Shown: piece by piece, positions 34,574-43,470 of the stretch
How the letters are laid out: every line of letters begins with the position of its first letter
Position numbering within the stretch: the first letter of the stretch is position 1
Assembly: GCA_947479815.1 (NCBI GenBank)
Contig: CANKAT010000003.1
Span: 1-64,000 of the forward strand
Source of the DNA: Sphingobacteriaceae bacterium
GTDB lineage: Bacteria > Bacteroidota > Bacteroidia > Sphingobacteriales > Sphingobacteriaceae
DNA length: 64,000 nt
Direction of reading: 5' to 3'
Translations under genes and position numbers: made by a program
Notes under the pieces: model-generated
The model's database searches: none
What the model was told of the DNA's origin: nothing
The model's input: the letters and a program-made list of their open reading frames with translations, nothing else

Positions 34574-35140
34574 CTAATTATCTGTTTTGGCTTTTTCAAC
34601 AAGCTCATTATACCATTCAGCTCCATATTTTCGGATAAGGGGTTCTTTTAAAAACTGGTAAACCGGAACTTTAAGTTCATTTCCAAAACTACATGCCGGA
34701 CTACAGATATTCCATCGGTCATAATGTAAAACCTCAAACTCGGGATAATTGGTTATTCGAATTGGGTATAAATGACAAGAAATGGGCTTCTTCCATCCTA
34801 TTTTGCCGTCTTCATAAGCCTTCTCAATAGAACATTTACTGATTCCATTTTCCATAATGACATAGGCACATTCCTTATTGGTGTCTACGCATGGTGTAGT
34901 GTAATCACCTTCAAAGTCTTTGACAAAGGTGCCAAATTCTTCAATTACAGCAATGCCCTTTTCGGTCATATAGGGTTTTACACTTGGATAGATCTCGTCT
35001 AAAATTGCTAACTCCGAGCGCTCAAGTGGTGCACCTGAATCTCCTTCAATACAACATATTCCCTTGCATTTATTGAGGTTGCAAACAAAATTCTCACTGA
35101 CTATATCCTCGTGAACAAGGGTGTTTTTAACTTCAATCAT
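34574..35140 (-). CDS. DUF3109 family Cys-rich protein
   Basis: 188 residues. A Cys-rich N-terminus (CNLNKCKGICCIEGDSGAP near 22-40) is followed by TPCVDTNKECAYVI, CSIEKAYEDGKIGWKKPISCHLYPIRI and WNICSPACSFG, eight or more conserved Cys in the arrangement of the YkgJ/DUF3109 group, which is expected to bind iron-sulfur or zinc. The function is not established. It sits 18 bases after the DUF3108 gene on the same strand and is probably co-transcribed. Conservation across Bacteroidota argues for a core role. Confidence 0.85.
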   Translation of the reverse strand: MIEVKNTLVHEDIVSENFVCNLNKCKGICCIEGDSGAPLERSELAILDEIYPSVKPYMTEKGIAVIEEFGTFVKDFEGDYTTPCVDTNKECAYVIMENGISKCSIEKAYEDGKIGWKKPISCHLYPIRITNYPEFEVLHYDRWNICSPACSFGNELKVPVYQFLKEPLIRKYGAEWYNELVEKAKTDN

Positions 35141-35158
35141 AATTCATTTTTTAACCGC

Positions 35159-35920
35159 TTAAAGGGCATGCTTTAGCCCTTCGGCGGATATTAACTCTAA
35201 GGTAACAGCGCCCACCAATAGTTCTACCTGCGCCTTAACCGGAATTCGATTTGCATCATCTGTTATCCAAAGATATAATTTACTATTCTTCCTGAATATT
35301 CTTCCAGGTTGAATCGACGGGCTAAACTTAATACATCGGATTAAGCCAAGCGCTGTTTTTACAACTTCTTTTCCAATATACTGGACTTCCATGTTGCTAA
35401 TCCCATCATTTAGAAAATAATCCATGCTAAATTTATCGCCTTCGCTAAGTTTTGAGATGTTTAGATTGCGTGCAAAATAATAGGCTGAAACTACGTCAAA
35501 TAGTTGACCATTGCTTTTAAAGGTCCCTTTTTTGGAAACCACCTTTTTTTCGTCTTGGTAAAAGCGAGCTTGATCACTTCGTCGATAATTGGCTTCACGG
35601 ATATTCTCTTTATAGAGGTATGGACTCATCGTTAACTGATCAATGTATGAATCGTAGCGATTTCTGACCTTGTAAAAGACACTGAATGTTCCGGCCGTAC
35701 CTCCTTCAGCTATGAGATGATAAACCGGCTTATTATCGAATATGGCAGTGGTTTCTTCAACCCTAATGGAGGCTTCTGCTGCAATTATGAATCCATATCG
35801 CAATCTGTACTGAAGCTTTTCACCAACTTTAAATACGGGCTCACCAGTACTCTTTAGGCCTTGCGAGAATGCAGTTGAACCTATTAATAATAGAAAAACA
35901 CTAACTAATTTCCTAATCAT
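35159..35920 (-). CDS. DUF3108 domain exported protein
   Basis: 253 residues with a signal peptide (MIRKLVSVFLLLIGSTAFSQG). The rest is beta-rich: FKVGEKLQYRLRYGFIIAAEASIRV near 30-55, YDSYIDQLTMSPYLYKENIREANYRR near 110, and PGRIFRKNSKLYLWITDDANRIPVKAQVELLVGAVTLELI near 205-245, the DUF3108 pattern of periplasmic proteins in Bacteroidota. The function is unknown. It is 18 bases upstream of the DUF3109 gene and 35 bases after the DUF2480 gene, so a three-gene transcript is likely. Confidence 0.85.
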   Translation of the reverse strand: MIRKLVSVFLLLIGSTAFSQGLKSTGEPVFKVGEKLQYRLRYGFIIAAEASIRVEETTAIFDNKPVYHLIAEGGTAGTFSVFYKVRNRYDSYIDQLTMSPYLYKENIREANYRRSDQARFYQDEKKVVSKKGTFKSNGQLFDVVSAYYFARNLNISKLSEGDKFSMDYFLNDGISNMEVQYIGKEVVKTALGLIRCIKFSPSIQPGRIFRKNSKLYLWITDDANRIPVKAQVELLVGAVTLELISAEGLKHAL

Positions 35921-35955
35921 GAATGCTATTATGGCAATGGTTGAACCACTTTATG

Positions 35956-36483
35956 TCATTCCGGGCTTGACTCGGAACGCTTAAAAATAGGCACTGTAGA
36001 ACAAGGTTCGCCGTACATGATACTTTTGGCAACCTGTGATAATTTGACCGTAATATCAATATAGGCCGAATCAGGAACAGCAATTTCACCGCATCCTTTG
36101 ACCACCACGCGTTGATCACGATATTTTTCAATATCCATTTTGCTAAGTTCACGTTCAAAAAGAATAGTTTCAAGCAATTTAAGGTCGCCAAAGACTACTG
36201 TTTTAGCAAATGGTGCCATCTTGTTAGCAAGAAGCATGTAAGCCCAGGTGGGTACAATTGCATCGGCTGAGCAACCTATTGCAATATGTTTATTTGCATA
36301 AGATTCCCAGTTATGCCCTTTAATAAATTCCCTGAAGTCTTTCTCTTTGAGCATTAAGCCATGAAAGAGATTGTCTTTTATATCATAGAAAAAGCGTTCA
36401 CCAGCGGGGTAAAGATCTGCTAGATCTAGACTGACGAGCGCGCTTTGGGCTACCTTATTAACAATATTTTCCTGAATGTCCAT
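35956..36483 (-). CDS. DUF2480 family protein
   Basis: 175 residues if begun at ATG 36483 (MDIQENIVNKVAQ), the position expected from family members; an ATG seven codons upstream is possible. Key blocks: LVSLDLADLYPAGERFFYDIKDNLFHGLMLKEKDFREFI, and IAIGCSADAIVPTWAYMLLANKMAPF. DUF2480 is confined to Bacteroidota and has no known function; it is predicted soluble. It is the first gene of the DUF2480, DUF3108, DUF3109 run and follows the terminator of the foldase gene. Confidence 0.82.
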   Translation of the reverse strand: MDIQENIVNKVAQSALVSLDLADLYPAGERFFYDIKDNLFHGLMLKEKDFREFIKGHNWESYANKHIAIGCSADAIVPTWAYMLLANKMAPFAKTVVFGDLKLLETILFERELSKMDIEKYRDQRVVVKGCGEIAVPDSAYIDITVKLSQVAKSIMYGEPCSTVPIFKRSESSPE

Positions 36484-36542
36484 GTTGTTACGAATTGAGA
36501 TCATTGATTAGCTCCGAATCATTTATTCTATCCAGTCTAAAA

Positions 36543-36577
36543 CAAAAAATCCGGAAGCGAACCAATCACTTCCGGAT
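36543..36577 (-). terminator. Rho-independent terminator after the PpiD/SurA-like gene
   Basis: On the minus strand a perfect 9-base stem ATCCGGAAG / CTTCCGGAT with an 11-base loop is followed directly by six T. It begins 23 bases after the stop codon of the foldase gene. Confidence 0.88.
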
Positions 36578-36599
36578 ACAAAGTTAATGAAATAAGGTA

Positions 36600-38711
36600 T
36601 TAAAAGAATTTTACACGATTGTCTTTAATATCTGACTGATCGCGTAAAACTTTATATGCTTCACCTGAGGCACGTTGCTGAATACTCTGAGCCACTTGAA
36701 CCTTTTGTTTAAAGGCATTGGCTAGGGGTGCAGGCTTACTGAAACCGTTTACAACAAAAACATAAACTCCCTGATCACCTTCAATAGCTTTCGATAATTT
36801 ACCTGGCTGTGACCCAAAAATAGTTCCTACCAATTTATTTTCTTGAGAAATTCCAGGAATAACAGGATTAGCGAAAACTATATTTTGTACAGGGGTTACT
36901 GGTTTGCCAGCCTTTTGAGCAACTTGCTCAATAGAAGTTGAACCTGTAACTGCTTTGTTCATTTTCTCTAAAAGTAAACGTGCTTTTACACGCTTAATAA
37001 CTAATGGTTCAATCTGCTTCTTGACCTGATCTAAAGGTAAAGTGCCTTTTTCAAATACATCAACAACCTTGGCAACTGCAAACTTGTTGCCCATTTCAAA
37101 TACCTGATTAGAAACATCACTCTTATCTGCTCCAAAAACCCATCTGATCATTTCACGAGAATTATCTAAACCCTCAACAGCTGCCTGAGTAGGGGTTACA
37201 TTTTCTGCCAGTTTTTTAGCATACCCTGACTTCTTAGCTTCATCGTCAAATGCCTTATCGTTCTTTGCTGAAGCAAGGAAAGCAGTGGCCTTTGAATAGG
37301 CCTCCTGTTGAGTTTTATTACTTGTTGACAATGATTTATCAACCAATGCTACTTTAGCAACCTTAGAAGAACCAATTTGTGCATTGATCTTAATTACATG
37401 AACCCCAAACTGAGTAGTTATTACTTTCAAATCGCCAGTCTGACCGTTAAATACAGCTTCTTCAAAGGCTGGAACCATAGCACCTCTTGCAAAAGTACCT
37501 AAATCACCACCCGAATCTTTAGAAGCATCGGTTCCAAATTTAGCTGCCAATTCGCTGAAACTAGCGCCACCTGAAATTAAGTTACGAATGGAATCAGCTT
37601 TAGATTTTGCCTTATCGATGCCGCCTTCAGCAGCTGGATTAATTAATATATGACTTGCCTTAACTGAATCAGGACCAATCTTTACATCAATAACCTTTGC
37701 CATTTTGTAGGAGCCATTGGTGAATATCGGGCCAATGAAAGTACCGGCAGAAGCTTTGAATACTAATGAATCTAGTGCGGGGTCTAATTGACCTTTGCGA
37801 ACATAGCTGATTGGAAGTTTTGTTTCAGAGTTTATACCTACAAATAATGAGTCGTTTGTTGATGTTCTGAAATCAGCAGCAATTTTTTGAACTGCAGCTA
37901 TAACTTCAGCTGAATCAGATTTTGAAGGATTCGCATCAAATACGATGTATTCAAAAGATCTGCTTTCGGAAGGATTTTTATAACGAAACTTATTTTCATT
38001 GTAAAAATCACTATAGTCCTGATCAGTAACTTTTGCCTGATTATCAGGAACTGAATTGTAATCAAGACTTACATAATTGAAACTAGCCAATTTATTTCTT
38101 TGGCTATAGTCTTCTCTAGCTTCAAGCGTAGTTACATAAATACTGTTCTTGATTAGATTTGAATATTTCTGCGCCATTTTACTTTCACGGATATTCAAAA
38201 GAAAAGAAGTCCATTGCTTACTCACAGGGCTGTCGCCTGGCTGAGTCTTAACATTTTCTAGGAATGAGTTTAACTGAACTCTATTTAACTGACCAGTTTT
38301 AGGATCGCCAAAGTTTTGTATGATCTGAGGATCAGGATTTTTACCGGTAACTAGATCATTCAGCTCGTTCTTACTAACCTGTAATCCTAAACGATTCATC
38401 TCTTTCTTCATCAAAAGTTTAGAAACAAATTGGTTCCAGGTATTTTCAACGATATAAGATGTCATTTGTGGATCCAGATTGTTCTGGCCCATTTGCTGCT
38501 TAAAATTATTCGTATTCAGTTCAACCTGCTCATTGAATTCCAGGATTGGAATGGCTTCACCATCAACTTCTCCAACTTCTGTCTGATTTCCACGCAAAAA
38601 TGATCCACCCATTTTCAATGCATCGCTTACTAAGAACGCAATTATTGCGAAACCAATAGCCCCAACGATGATTAACCCAGCACGGTTCCGCAAAAAACTC
38701 ATTATTCCCAT
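36600..38711 (-). CDS. PpiD/SurA-like peptidyl-prolyl isomerase and foldase
   Basis: 703 residues. A membrane helix near the N-terminus (AGLIIVGAIGFAIIAFLVSDAL, residues 11-32) anchors a long periplasmic part. A SurA_N-like segment follows (EVGEVDGEAIPILEFNEQVE near 40), then a PPIC/rotamase domain near 350-445 (ASHILINPAAEGG, SFSELAAKFGTDASKDSGGDLGTFARGAMVPAFEEAVF, TQFGVHVIKI), and a PPIC_2-type C-terminal region. It assists folding of exported and outer-membrane proteins. It has its own terminator and an intergenic repeat upstream, so it is probably monocistronic. Confidence 0.92.
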   Translation of the reverse strand: MGIMSFLRNRAGLIIVGAIGFAIIAFLVSDALKMGGSFLRGNQTEVGEVDGEAIPILEFNEQVELNTNNFKQQMGQNNLDPQMTSYIVENTWNQFVSKLLMKKEMNRLGLQVSKNELNDLVTGKNPDPQIIQNFGDPKTGQLNRVQLNSFLENVKTQPGDSPVSKQWTSFLLNIRESKMAQKYSNLIKNSIYVTTLEAREDYSQRNKLASFNYVSLDYNSVPDNQAKVTDQDYSDFYNENKFRYKNPSESRSFEYIVFDANPSKSDSAEVIAAVQKIAADFRTSTNDSLFVGINSETKLPISYVRKGQLDPALDSLVFKASAGTFIGPIFTNGSYKMAKVIDVKIGPDSVKASHILINPAAEGGIDKAKSKADSIRNLISGGASFSELAAKFGTDASKDSGGDLGTFARGAMVPAFEEAVFNGQTGDLKVITTQFGVHVIKINAQIGSSKVAKVALVDKSLSTSNKTQQEAYSKATAFLASAKNDKAFDDEAKKSGYAKKLAENVTPTQAAVEGLDNSREMIRWVFGADKSDVSNQVFEMGNKFAVAKVVDVFEKGTLPLDQVKKQIEPLVIKRVKARLLLEKMNKAVTGSTSIEQVAQKAGKPVTPVQNIVFANPVIPGISQENKLVGTIFGSQPGKLSKAIEGDQGVYVFVVNGFSKPAPLANAFKQKVQVAQSIQQRASGEAYKVLRDQSDIKDNRVKFF

Positions 38712-39031
38712 ATCCGTATTTTTTTATTCTAATTTTAAAAGAGGGCGCAAGATACAAATTTTGAAAAATAAACAAGAGAAAATTAGAGAATCAGATAATT
38801 AAGGTCATTTCGAACATGCGAAACTAAATACATTGGTTTCAATGGTAATTGCCGCATAGAGAATTCTGTATATCCCACAACGTCATTTCGATGAGGTACG
38901 AAGAGAAATCTGTTGATTGAAATAGAAATTTGGATTGAAAAAATACTCTTCTTGAACAGATTTCTCCACCTTTTGTAAGTGCCTTTCAATTTAAAATAGT
39001 AGAGGTGTTCGAAATGACGGAAAGATTACCG
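38712..39031. repeat. Spacer with a family C hairpin repeat
   Basis: 38800-39020 repeats the words of the 22-23 kb region: GGTCATTTCGAACATGCG (38798), CGTCATTTCGATGAGGTACGAAG (38881), AGAAATCTGTT (38910), AACAGATTTCTCCACC (38954) and GTGTTCGAAATGACGG (39007). The GTCATTTCGA and TCGAAATGAC ends are inverted and would fold into a stem of about 140 bases. The foldase gene promoter should lie in 38712-38770; a TATCTTGC box (near 38750) resembles the -7 element but does not match fully. Confidence 0.7.
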
Positions 39032-39595
39032 CTAAAACCCTTGCTCCCCGGTCAATCTTAGGTCGCCGGTTGATTGGACTATTTCATAGTAAGAAAAATC
39101 TTCATTAGCCCAGAAACTGGTGCCATACAGTACATTGTCTTTAGAGGCAACTCTAACAAGTTTATTGGAAAAAAAGCGCTTTTGAGTTTCATCCCAAATT
39201 AACTCATCCGATTTAAAGGTCTCTCCTTTTATATTTGTAACCACCACGTTTCGCATGAGTTCAACCCTATTTTCTCGTTCTCGTCGAATTGCATAATCAG
39301 ATCGTACCCTACTAGTTTCTTGCCGATTCGGATCAAAAAAAATGACAGTTACTCCCTTCCTCATTTCGATATAAGGTTTTTCTGTTTTAAAACTCAGCAA
39401 CTCGGGGGTGATCAGCTTGGCTTTAACGTGGGCAGAGTCGCTATAGATAATTTCAACTCCAGTAGATTTATCAACCGGTACAATCAGCTTCTTTGCTGAG
39501 ATCTTCTCCACATCACGCAGATTATTCTCACAAGCAAATTGCAGAGCTATCCCAGTAAAAAAAACAGCACCGTATATGCAGCGCCGAACTTTCAT
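39032..39595 (-). CDS. lptC: LPS export ABC transporter periplasmic protein LptC
   Basis: 187 residues. The N-terminus (MKVRRCIYGAVFFTGIALQFACENN) is a lipoprotein-type signal with Cys near 22. The rest is the beta-jellyroll: DKSTGVEIIYSDSAHVKAKLITPELLSFKTEKPYIEMRKGVTVIFFD, then YAIRRERENRVELMRNVVVTNIKGETFKSDELIWDE. LptC receives lipopolysaccharide from the LptFGB extractor and passes it to LptA. It is 3 bases after the outer-membrane protein gene, in an apparent coaX, OMP, lptC operon. Confidence 0.9.
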   Translation of the reverse strand: MKVRRCIYGAVFFTGIALQFACENNLRDVEKISAKKLIVPVDKSTGVEIIYSDSAHVKAKLITPELLSFKTEKPYIEMRKGVTVIFFDPNRQETSRVRSDYAIRRERENRVELMRNVVVTNIKGETFKSDELIWDETQKRFFSNKLVRVASKDNVLYGTSFWANEDFSYYEIVQSTGDLRLTGEQGF

Positions 39596-39598
39596 CTA

Positions 39599-40894
39599 TT
39601 ATTCAATATAAGATTTCTGGAACCACTTATCATTGAGTGTGAAACCAAGATGTAGGCCAAGATAACGATCGCGAACAAGATTATTTTTCTCGGTACCACG
39701 CTGGCCAAGTTCAGCTGACAAATTAATTTTGTAGAAACTAGATCGATTACGTGGCAGTGGGAATCCAAAACCAAAAGTCAATGCATATTGGTTGATATCA
39801 TTATTGCCGATCTGAACAAAGGTTTTATCGTACTTTACGCCAAACCGATAATCAACCAATTTAAAATAGTTTGTGATCGCGTTCGCGTCAGGTGTGATTT
39901 GCCCGCCAACAATAATACCATAGCTATTATTTAATCCCGGATTTGAAGCTCCTTCCCGATAATCTGCCCACTTGCTATAAGTAAAATCTGCACCTATTAA
40001 CCAGCCATTGGTTTTTTCAAATGCAAAACCTGCGGTATGTGTTAATGGCATTTTGATTTTATTTTTTGTTCCTACAGAATAGAAGGTACTATCGGCCGTG
40101 GCTAATTCATCACCAAGAACATCTTTTCTATAACGGGTAGTAACTGTATTATTTCTGGAGTTTAAACTATTTCCTGAATTTCCGGTATAACCAAATATGA
40201 ATTTAGTTTTATCAGTTAGTTCAGCTGAATATTGAAGCCCGTAGTCATAACTTAAGCCTCCTACAGAAGTACTATACTGAGTACGAGAGTTAAAAACAGT
40301 GGTCTTCTCATTCGCAAATTCGAAAGCCCTATTTTGTTTAAGATTGCCAAAAAGGTAGGCCAAATTAAATCCAAAACTAAAATTCTTTCCAAACTTAAAA
40401 CCGTATCCCATATATGCTTTTGAGATACCACCTTCGCCAGAGTAAATATAATTGACTTTATTGGTGTCTATCAAACCTGAATTACTAAATTGATAACCCA
40501 GATCAGTATAAGGCACTAAACCAAAGCTAACTGCTGAAAAACGGTTTACCGGAACTCCAAAATTAATATGACTCAATGTTGAGTTTAATTGGTTCTTTCC
40601 CGAAACCCCATTCTTACTTAAATTACGGATATCCATTGAAGCACCTACATCAAAGGCTGTGAGCTCAAGGCTTGAATAAGAAGCAGGATTTGCAAGGTTA
40701 ATATTATCATATAGCCCTGGCTTACGAATCCCTTGACTCAAACCACCCATTGCCCTGTTCTGTGGTAGAAGAGAACCTTTCAGATCACCCAGCCCGAATT
40801 GTGAATAAGGAGAACTTGAAGTAATTTGTGCCGTTGCCGGAAGAACCGCTACAAACAGTAAAAAGAAGAATATATTCTTAACTATTTTAATCAT
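39599..40894 (-). CDS. Outer-membrane beta-barrel protein
   Basis: 431 residues from ATG 40894 (MIKIVKNIFFFLLFVAVLPATAQ, signal peptide); an ATG 6 codons upstream also exists and would overlap coaX by 26 bases instead of 8. The mature part starts SSSPYSQFGLGDLKGSLLPQNRAMGGLSQGIRKP and continues with many alternating aromatic strands (YGFKFGKNFSFGFNLAYLFG, YALTFGFGFPLP), ending in LGFTLNDKWFQKSYIE. This resembles uncharacterised OmpP1/FadL-like proteins found between coaX and lptC in Sphingobacteriaceae. Role unknown: porin or transport of a hydrophobic compound. Confidence 0.82.
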   Translation of the reverse strand: MIKIVKNIFFFLLFVAVLPATAQITSSSPYSQFGLGDLKGSLLPQNRAMGGLSQGIRKPGLYDNINLANPASYSSLELTAFDVGASMDIRNLSKNGVSGKNQLNSTLSHINFGVPVNRFSAVSFGLVPYTDLGYQFSNSGLIDTNKVNYIYSGEGGISKAYMGYGFKFGKNFSFGFNLAYLFGNLKQNRAFEFANEKTTVFNSRTQYSTSVGGLSYDYGLQYSAELTDKTKFIFGYTGNSGNSLNSRNNTVTTRYRKDVLGDELATADSTFYSVGTKNKIKMPLTHTAGFAFEKTNGWLIGADFTYSKWADYREGASNPGLNNSYGIIVGGQITPDANAITNYFKLVDYRFGVKYDKTFVQIGNNDINQYALTFGFGFPLPRNRSSFYKINLSAELGQRGTEKNNLVRDRYLGLHLGFTLNDKWFQKSYIE

Positions 40895-41624
40895 TTTGTT
40901 GGATAACTTCATTTAAACCAATTAGTACCAAATCGGGTTCGGTTTTTAAAGCGTGTGCAAAGATGCTATTTTTAAGCCTGTAATCAAAAAAAATCGAATC
41001 TCCACCGCATAGAATCACGTGTAATTTAGAATATTTTGAATTATAGATCTCAATAAACCCCTTAACCTCCTCAATAGCCCCATTCAATACTCCTGAAAGC
41101 ATGGCAGATTTTGTATCATAGCCTTGCCAGTCTTCATATTCAATTAACTCAACTTCAGGAAGCCTGCGCGTAAAATTATGCATTGCCTTAAGCCTCATTT
41201 TCAAACCGGGTGATATACTCCCACCTTCATACACGCCATCTTTATTAACGGCATCATAGGTTATACAAGTTCCCGCATCGATAACTAAACAATTTTTATC
41301 GGGGAATAACGCTCTTGCCCCTATAATTCCCGCCAAACGATCTAATCCAAGCGTGGCAAGGCTTTTATATTTATTTTCTATCCCTGTTTGCAAAAGAGTA
41401 GAAAACCGGATATACGCTGTTCTTTCTTTTAGAAAATCTTCTAAAGCGATAATTCCATCATTCACAGATGAAATTATACTATGAGTTATTTCTGAATTTT
41501 TGAGGTATTCGCCCAAAATAGTTGTATCCAAATCGTGCACTTTTTCAGACCTAATTAGTTTATCCCCTTGAAAAACGGCAAGTTTGCTGCGCGAATTACC
41601 AATATCAATAACTAGATGTGCCAT
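40887..41624 (-). CDS. coaX: Type III pantothenate kinase
   Basis: 245 residues, ASKHA fold. It starts MAHLVIDIGNSRSKLAVFQGD (phosphate-1 loop with the Asp and Asn), with LDRLAGIIGARALFPDKNCLVIDAGTCITYDAV near 100-130 and GGSISPGLKMRLKAMHNFTRRLP near 140. It phosphorylates pantothenate in coenzyme A synthesis and needs a monovalent cation. It overlaps the outer-membrane protein gene by a few bases and is the probable first gene of an operon ending with lptC. Confidence 0.94.
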   Translation of the reverse strand: MAHLVIDIGNSRSKLAVFQGDKLIRSEKVHDLDTTILGEYLKNSEITHSIISSVNDGIIALEDFLKERTAYIRFSTLLQTGIENKYKSLATLGLDRLAGIIGARALFPDKNCLVIDAGTCITYDAVNKDGVYEGGSISPGLKMRLKAMHNFTRRLPEVELIEYEDWQGYDTKSAMLSGVLNGAIEEVKGFIEIYNSKYSKLHVILCGGDSIFFDYRLKNSIFAHALKTEPDLVLIGLNEVIQQND

Positions 41625-41766
41625 TATTATTCGAATAATTAATGGTAAAATTCAATGCAGTCAGGTCATCAGCTTTATTCAAAAGGCTAGCTGTCTCATA
41701 TCCCATTGCCTTACTAAAGGCATCAATACCGCTAGTTCCAGTTAAGATAAAGGCATTAATTTTCAT
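41605..41766 (-). CDS. Possible small protein of 53 residues upstream of coaX
   Basis: An ATG-started frame (MKINAFILTGTSGIDAFSKAM... ending NGTSSY) has good codon use for this genome, fills most of the gap between the DUF6427 and coaX genes and overlaps the coaX start by 20 bases. There is no recognisable domain or membrane segment. It may be a real leader or small protein, or a remnant of a larger gene. Confidence 0.3.
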   Translation of the reverse strand: MKINAFILTGTSGIDAFSKAMGYETASLLNKADDLTALNFTINYSNNNGTSSY

Positions 41767-41838
41767 AGTACAAATCTATTCAATTTTTAAGATTGGCAGC
41801 CTTGAATTGTGTTAAAAAAGGTTAAAGCCTGATTTTTA

Positions 41839-42819
41839 TTAGAATAACTGGAAATAAATTATTGAACCAAAAAGTATGAAATATAAACTCTCATAAAGCC
41901 AGCGAGTATTTGCATGAAGAAAATAGTATGCCATCAGTGCGGCTGCAGGTGGGGCACATAATAAAAAATGATATAAAACCAGATTCTGCTTTAAGTAAAA
42001 AGAGGCAAGTGCTATGATAAACATGAAGAAAAGTAGCTGGAATGATTTTCGGAGTTGAACAACGCTCCTAAAGAAATTCTTCTGCAATTGAAAAAAACCA
42101 AGTAAAAGTATGATCGCTACAGGAATAAGTACTAAATAATCAACTAGTTTTATTCGAAAATTCATCTGGTATTTGCTCGCTAATGGTAACCATATCTCAT
42201 TAAATTTACCAAGAGAATCATTCCAATAATAGTATACAGCCAAAAAGAAAAAGATGGTGATAAAGCCTATGATTGCTGCGATCCATTCTCTCCAATTAAA
42301 TGGTCTAAAAATGATCAGACTAATCCACATGAGGGGCAGCATCGAAATAAAAGGGAAATATATTAAAGTACCTACAGCTGTCAGCATGCCCAGATCAAAC
42401 ATTACCGAGCTTACTTCAGCCCTTTTGTAAACACTTAAAAACTTTTCAATCATCCAGAGAACCAAAAAATTACAAATTAAAGTTGGACTCAATAGTAGGA
42501 AGGGTGCAAGCAAACTTCCCGTGGTTACGTAAAGCAGCGCAGGCAGGAAAGTTGGTTTGCCCAAAAGGCCGTAAGAATTGATGATTTTATTAAATATTAA
42601 TGCCTGAGTGATCAAAATTGCTAAGGCAACAATGACATTCCCTGAGGGGCTAAAGGCACTTTGCAAAGGAATATCGATTAATAACCTGGCGAACGGCTCC
42701 ATGAATTCAAAGCTGATTTGTTGAGGCAAATCAATTAAAATACCTATTCTCAGTAAAATAGCCATCCCAATTAGAAGAATGATATTTAATGGATTAATAC
42801 TTCTGAATTGCTGGATCAT
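41839..42819 (-). CDS. DUF6427 polytopic membrane protein
   Basis: 326 residues with about nine hydrophobic segments (IILLIGMAILLRIGILI, FLPALLYVTTGSLLAPFLLLSP, LLFFMFIIALASFYL, LYHFLLCAPPAAALMAYYFLHAN among them). FRPFNWREWIAAIIGF is a conserved loop. This matches DUF6427, a family of Bacteroidota inner-membrane proteins without a known role. It stands 73 bases upstream of the small frame before coaX and 126 bases from the DinB gene, with no clear terminator between. Confidence 0.8.
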   Translation of the reverse strand: MIQQFRSINPLNIILLIGMAILLRIGILIDLPQQISFEFMEPFARLLIDIPLQSAFSPSGNVIVALAILITQALIFNKIINSYGLLGKPTFLPALLYVTTGSLLAPFLLLSPTLICNFLVLWMIEKFLSVYKRAEVSSVMFDLGMLTAVGTLIYFPFISMLPLMWISLIIFRPFNWREWIAAIIGFITIFFFLAVYYYWNDSLGKFNEIWLPLASKYQMNFRIKLVDYLVLIPVAIILLLGFFQLQKNFFRSVVQLRKSFQLLFFMFIIALASFYLKQNLVLYHFLLCAPPAAALMAYYFLHANTRWLYESLYFILFGSIIYFQLF

Positions 42820-42945
42820 CTAATGTTAGCTTGTGCGCTTGATGCGATACGCCTGGATTCGCTATTTCAAAGTTAATACATATAGCTGAAATTCAGAGCC
42901 AATATATTTTGATGGGATGAATCAATTCGATGAACAAAAAATATA

Positions 42946-43470
42946 TTACATGTTATCAAGCTGTTTTTTAATTCGTTTGAGCTGCTTAACATGATGAATG
43001 GAGTGTATCTCAATAAACCTGAGCCATTGTTTTGCATTCAATAGTCCTAGCCGGGGATGTTTAATTTTTTGATGGGGGTCTGCAGAATTCACCAGATGGC
43101 TAATTTCTTGTAAACGCAATTTGAATTTGAGGATCAATGCTTGAGCCTCTTCCTTGCTGATTTTCTTAACCATCGAGGCAATCCGTTTGGGTGCTTTGAT
43201 TTTTCCGGGGGGAAATTGGCCAAAATACAGAATGAGTAAGGGAATAAAGTGGATAGACTTTCTGCTGAGTACTCCATTTTGTTGGATACAGTTTTCAATT
43301 GCAATGAATGAGAGTAGGCCAGACTGAAATATATGTGAATAGGTTTCAGAATAAGACCAGCTTCCAGGAGATGGAGATTGCATGAATGACTCCTCTGAAA
43401 CTCCTGCTAGAATTGATTCATAGACTTCAATAGTGTTAAGCAGTGAATGAGTTATTTGTTCAGTTCTCAT
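42946..43470 (-). CDS. DinB-like four-helix protein
   Basis: 174 residues from ATG 43470 (MRTEQITHSLLNTIEVYESILAGV); the longer frame from 43497 lies in the upstream gene, and the ATGA overlap with that gene's stop supports the inner start. The DinB/YfiT fold places metal-binding His in YSHIFQSG near residue 50 and in EIHSIHHVKQLKRI near the end. Family members are thiol- or metal-dependent transferases or unknown-function proteins. It is co-translated with the nucleotidase gene. Confidence 0.8.
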   Translation of the reverse strand: MRTEQITHSLLNTIEVYESILAGVSEESFMQSPSPGSWSYSETYSHIFQSGLLSFIAIENCIQQNGVLSRKSIHFIPLLILYFGQFPPGKIKAPKRIASMVKKISKEEAQALILKFKLRLQEISHLVNSADPHQKIKHPRLGLLNAKQWLRFIEIHSIHHVKQLKRIKKQLDNM

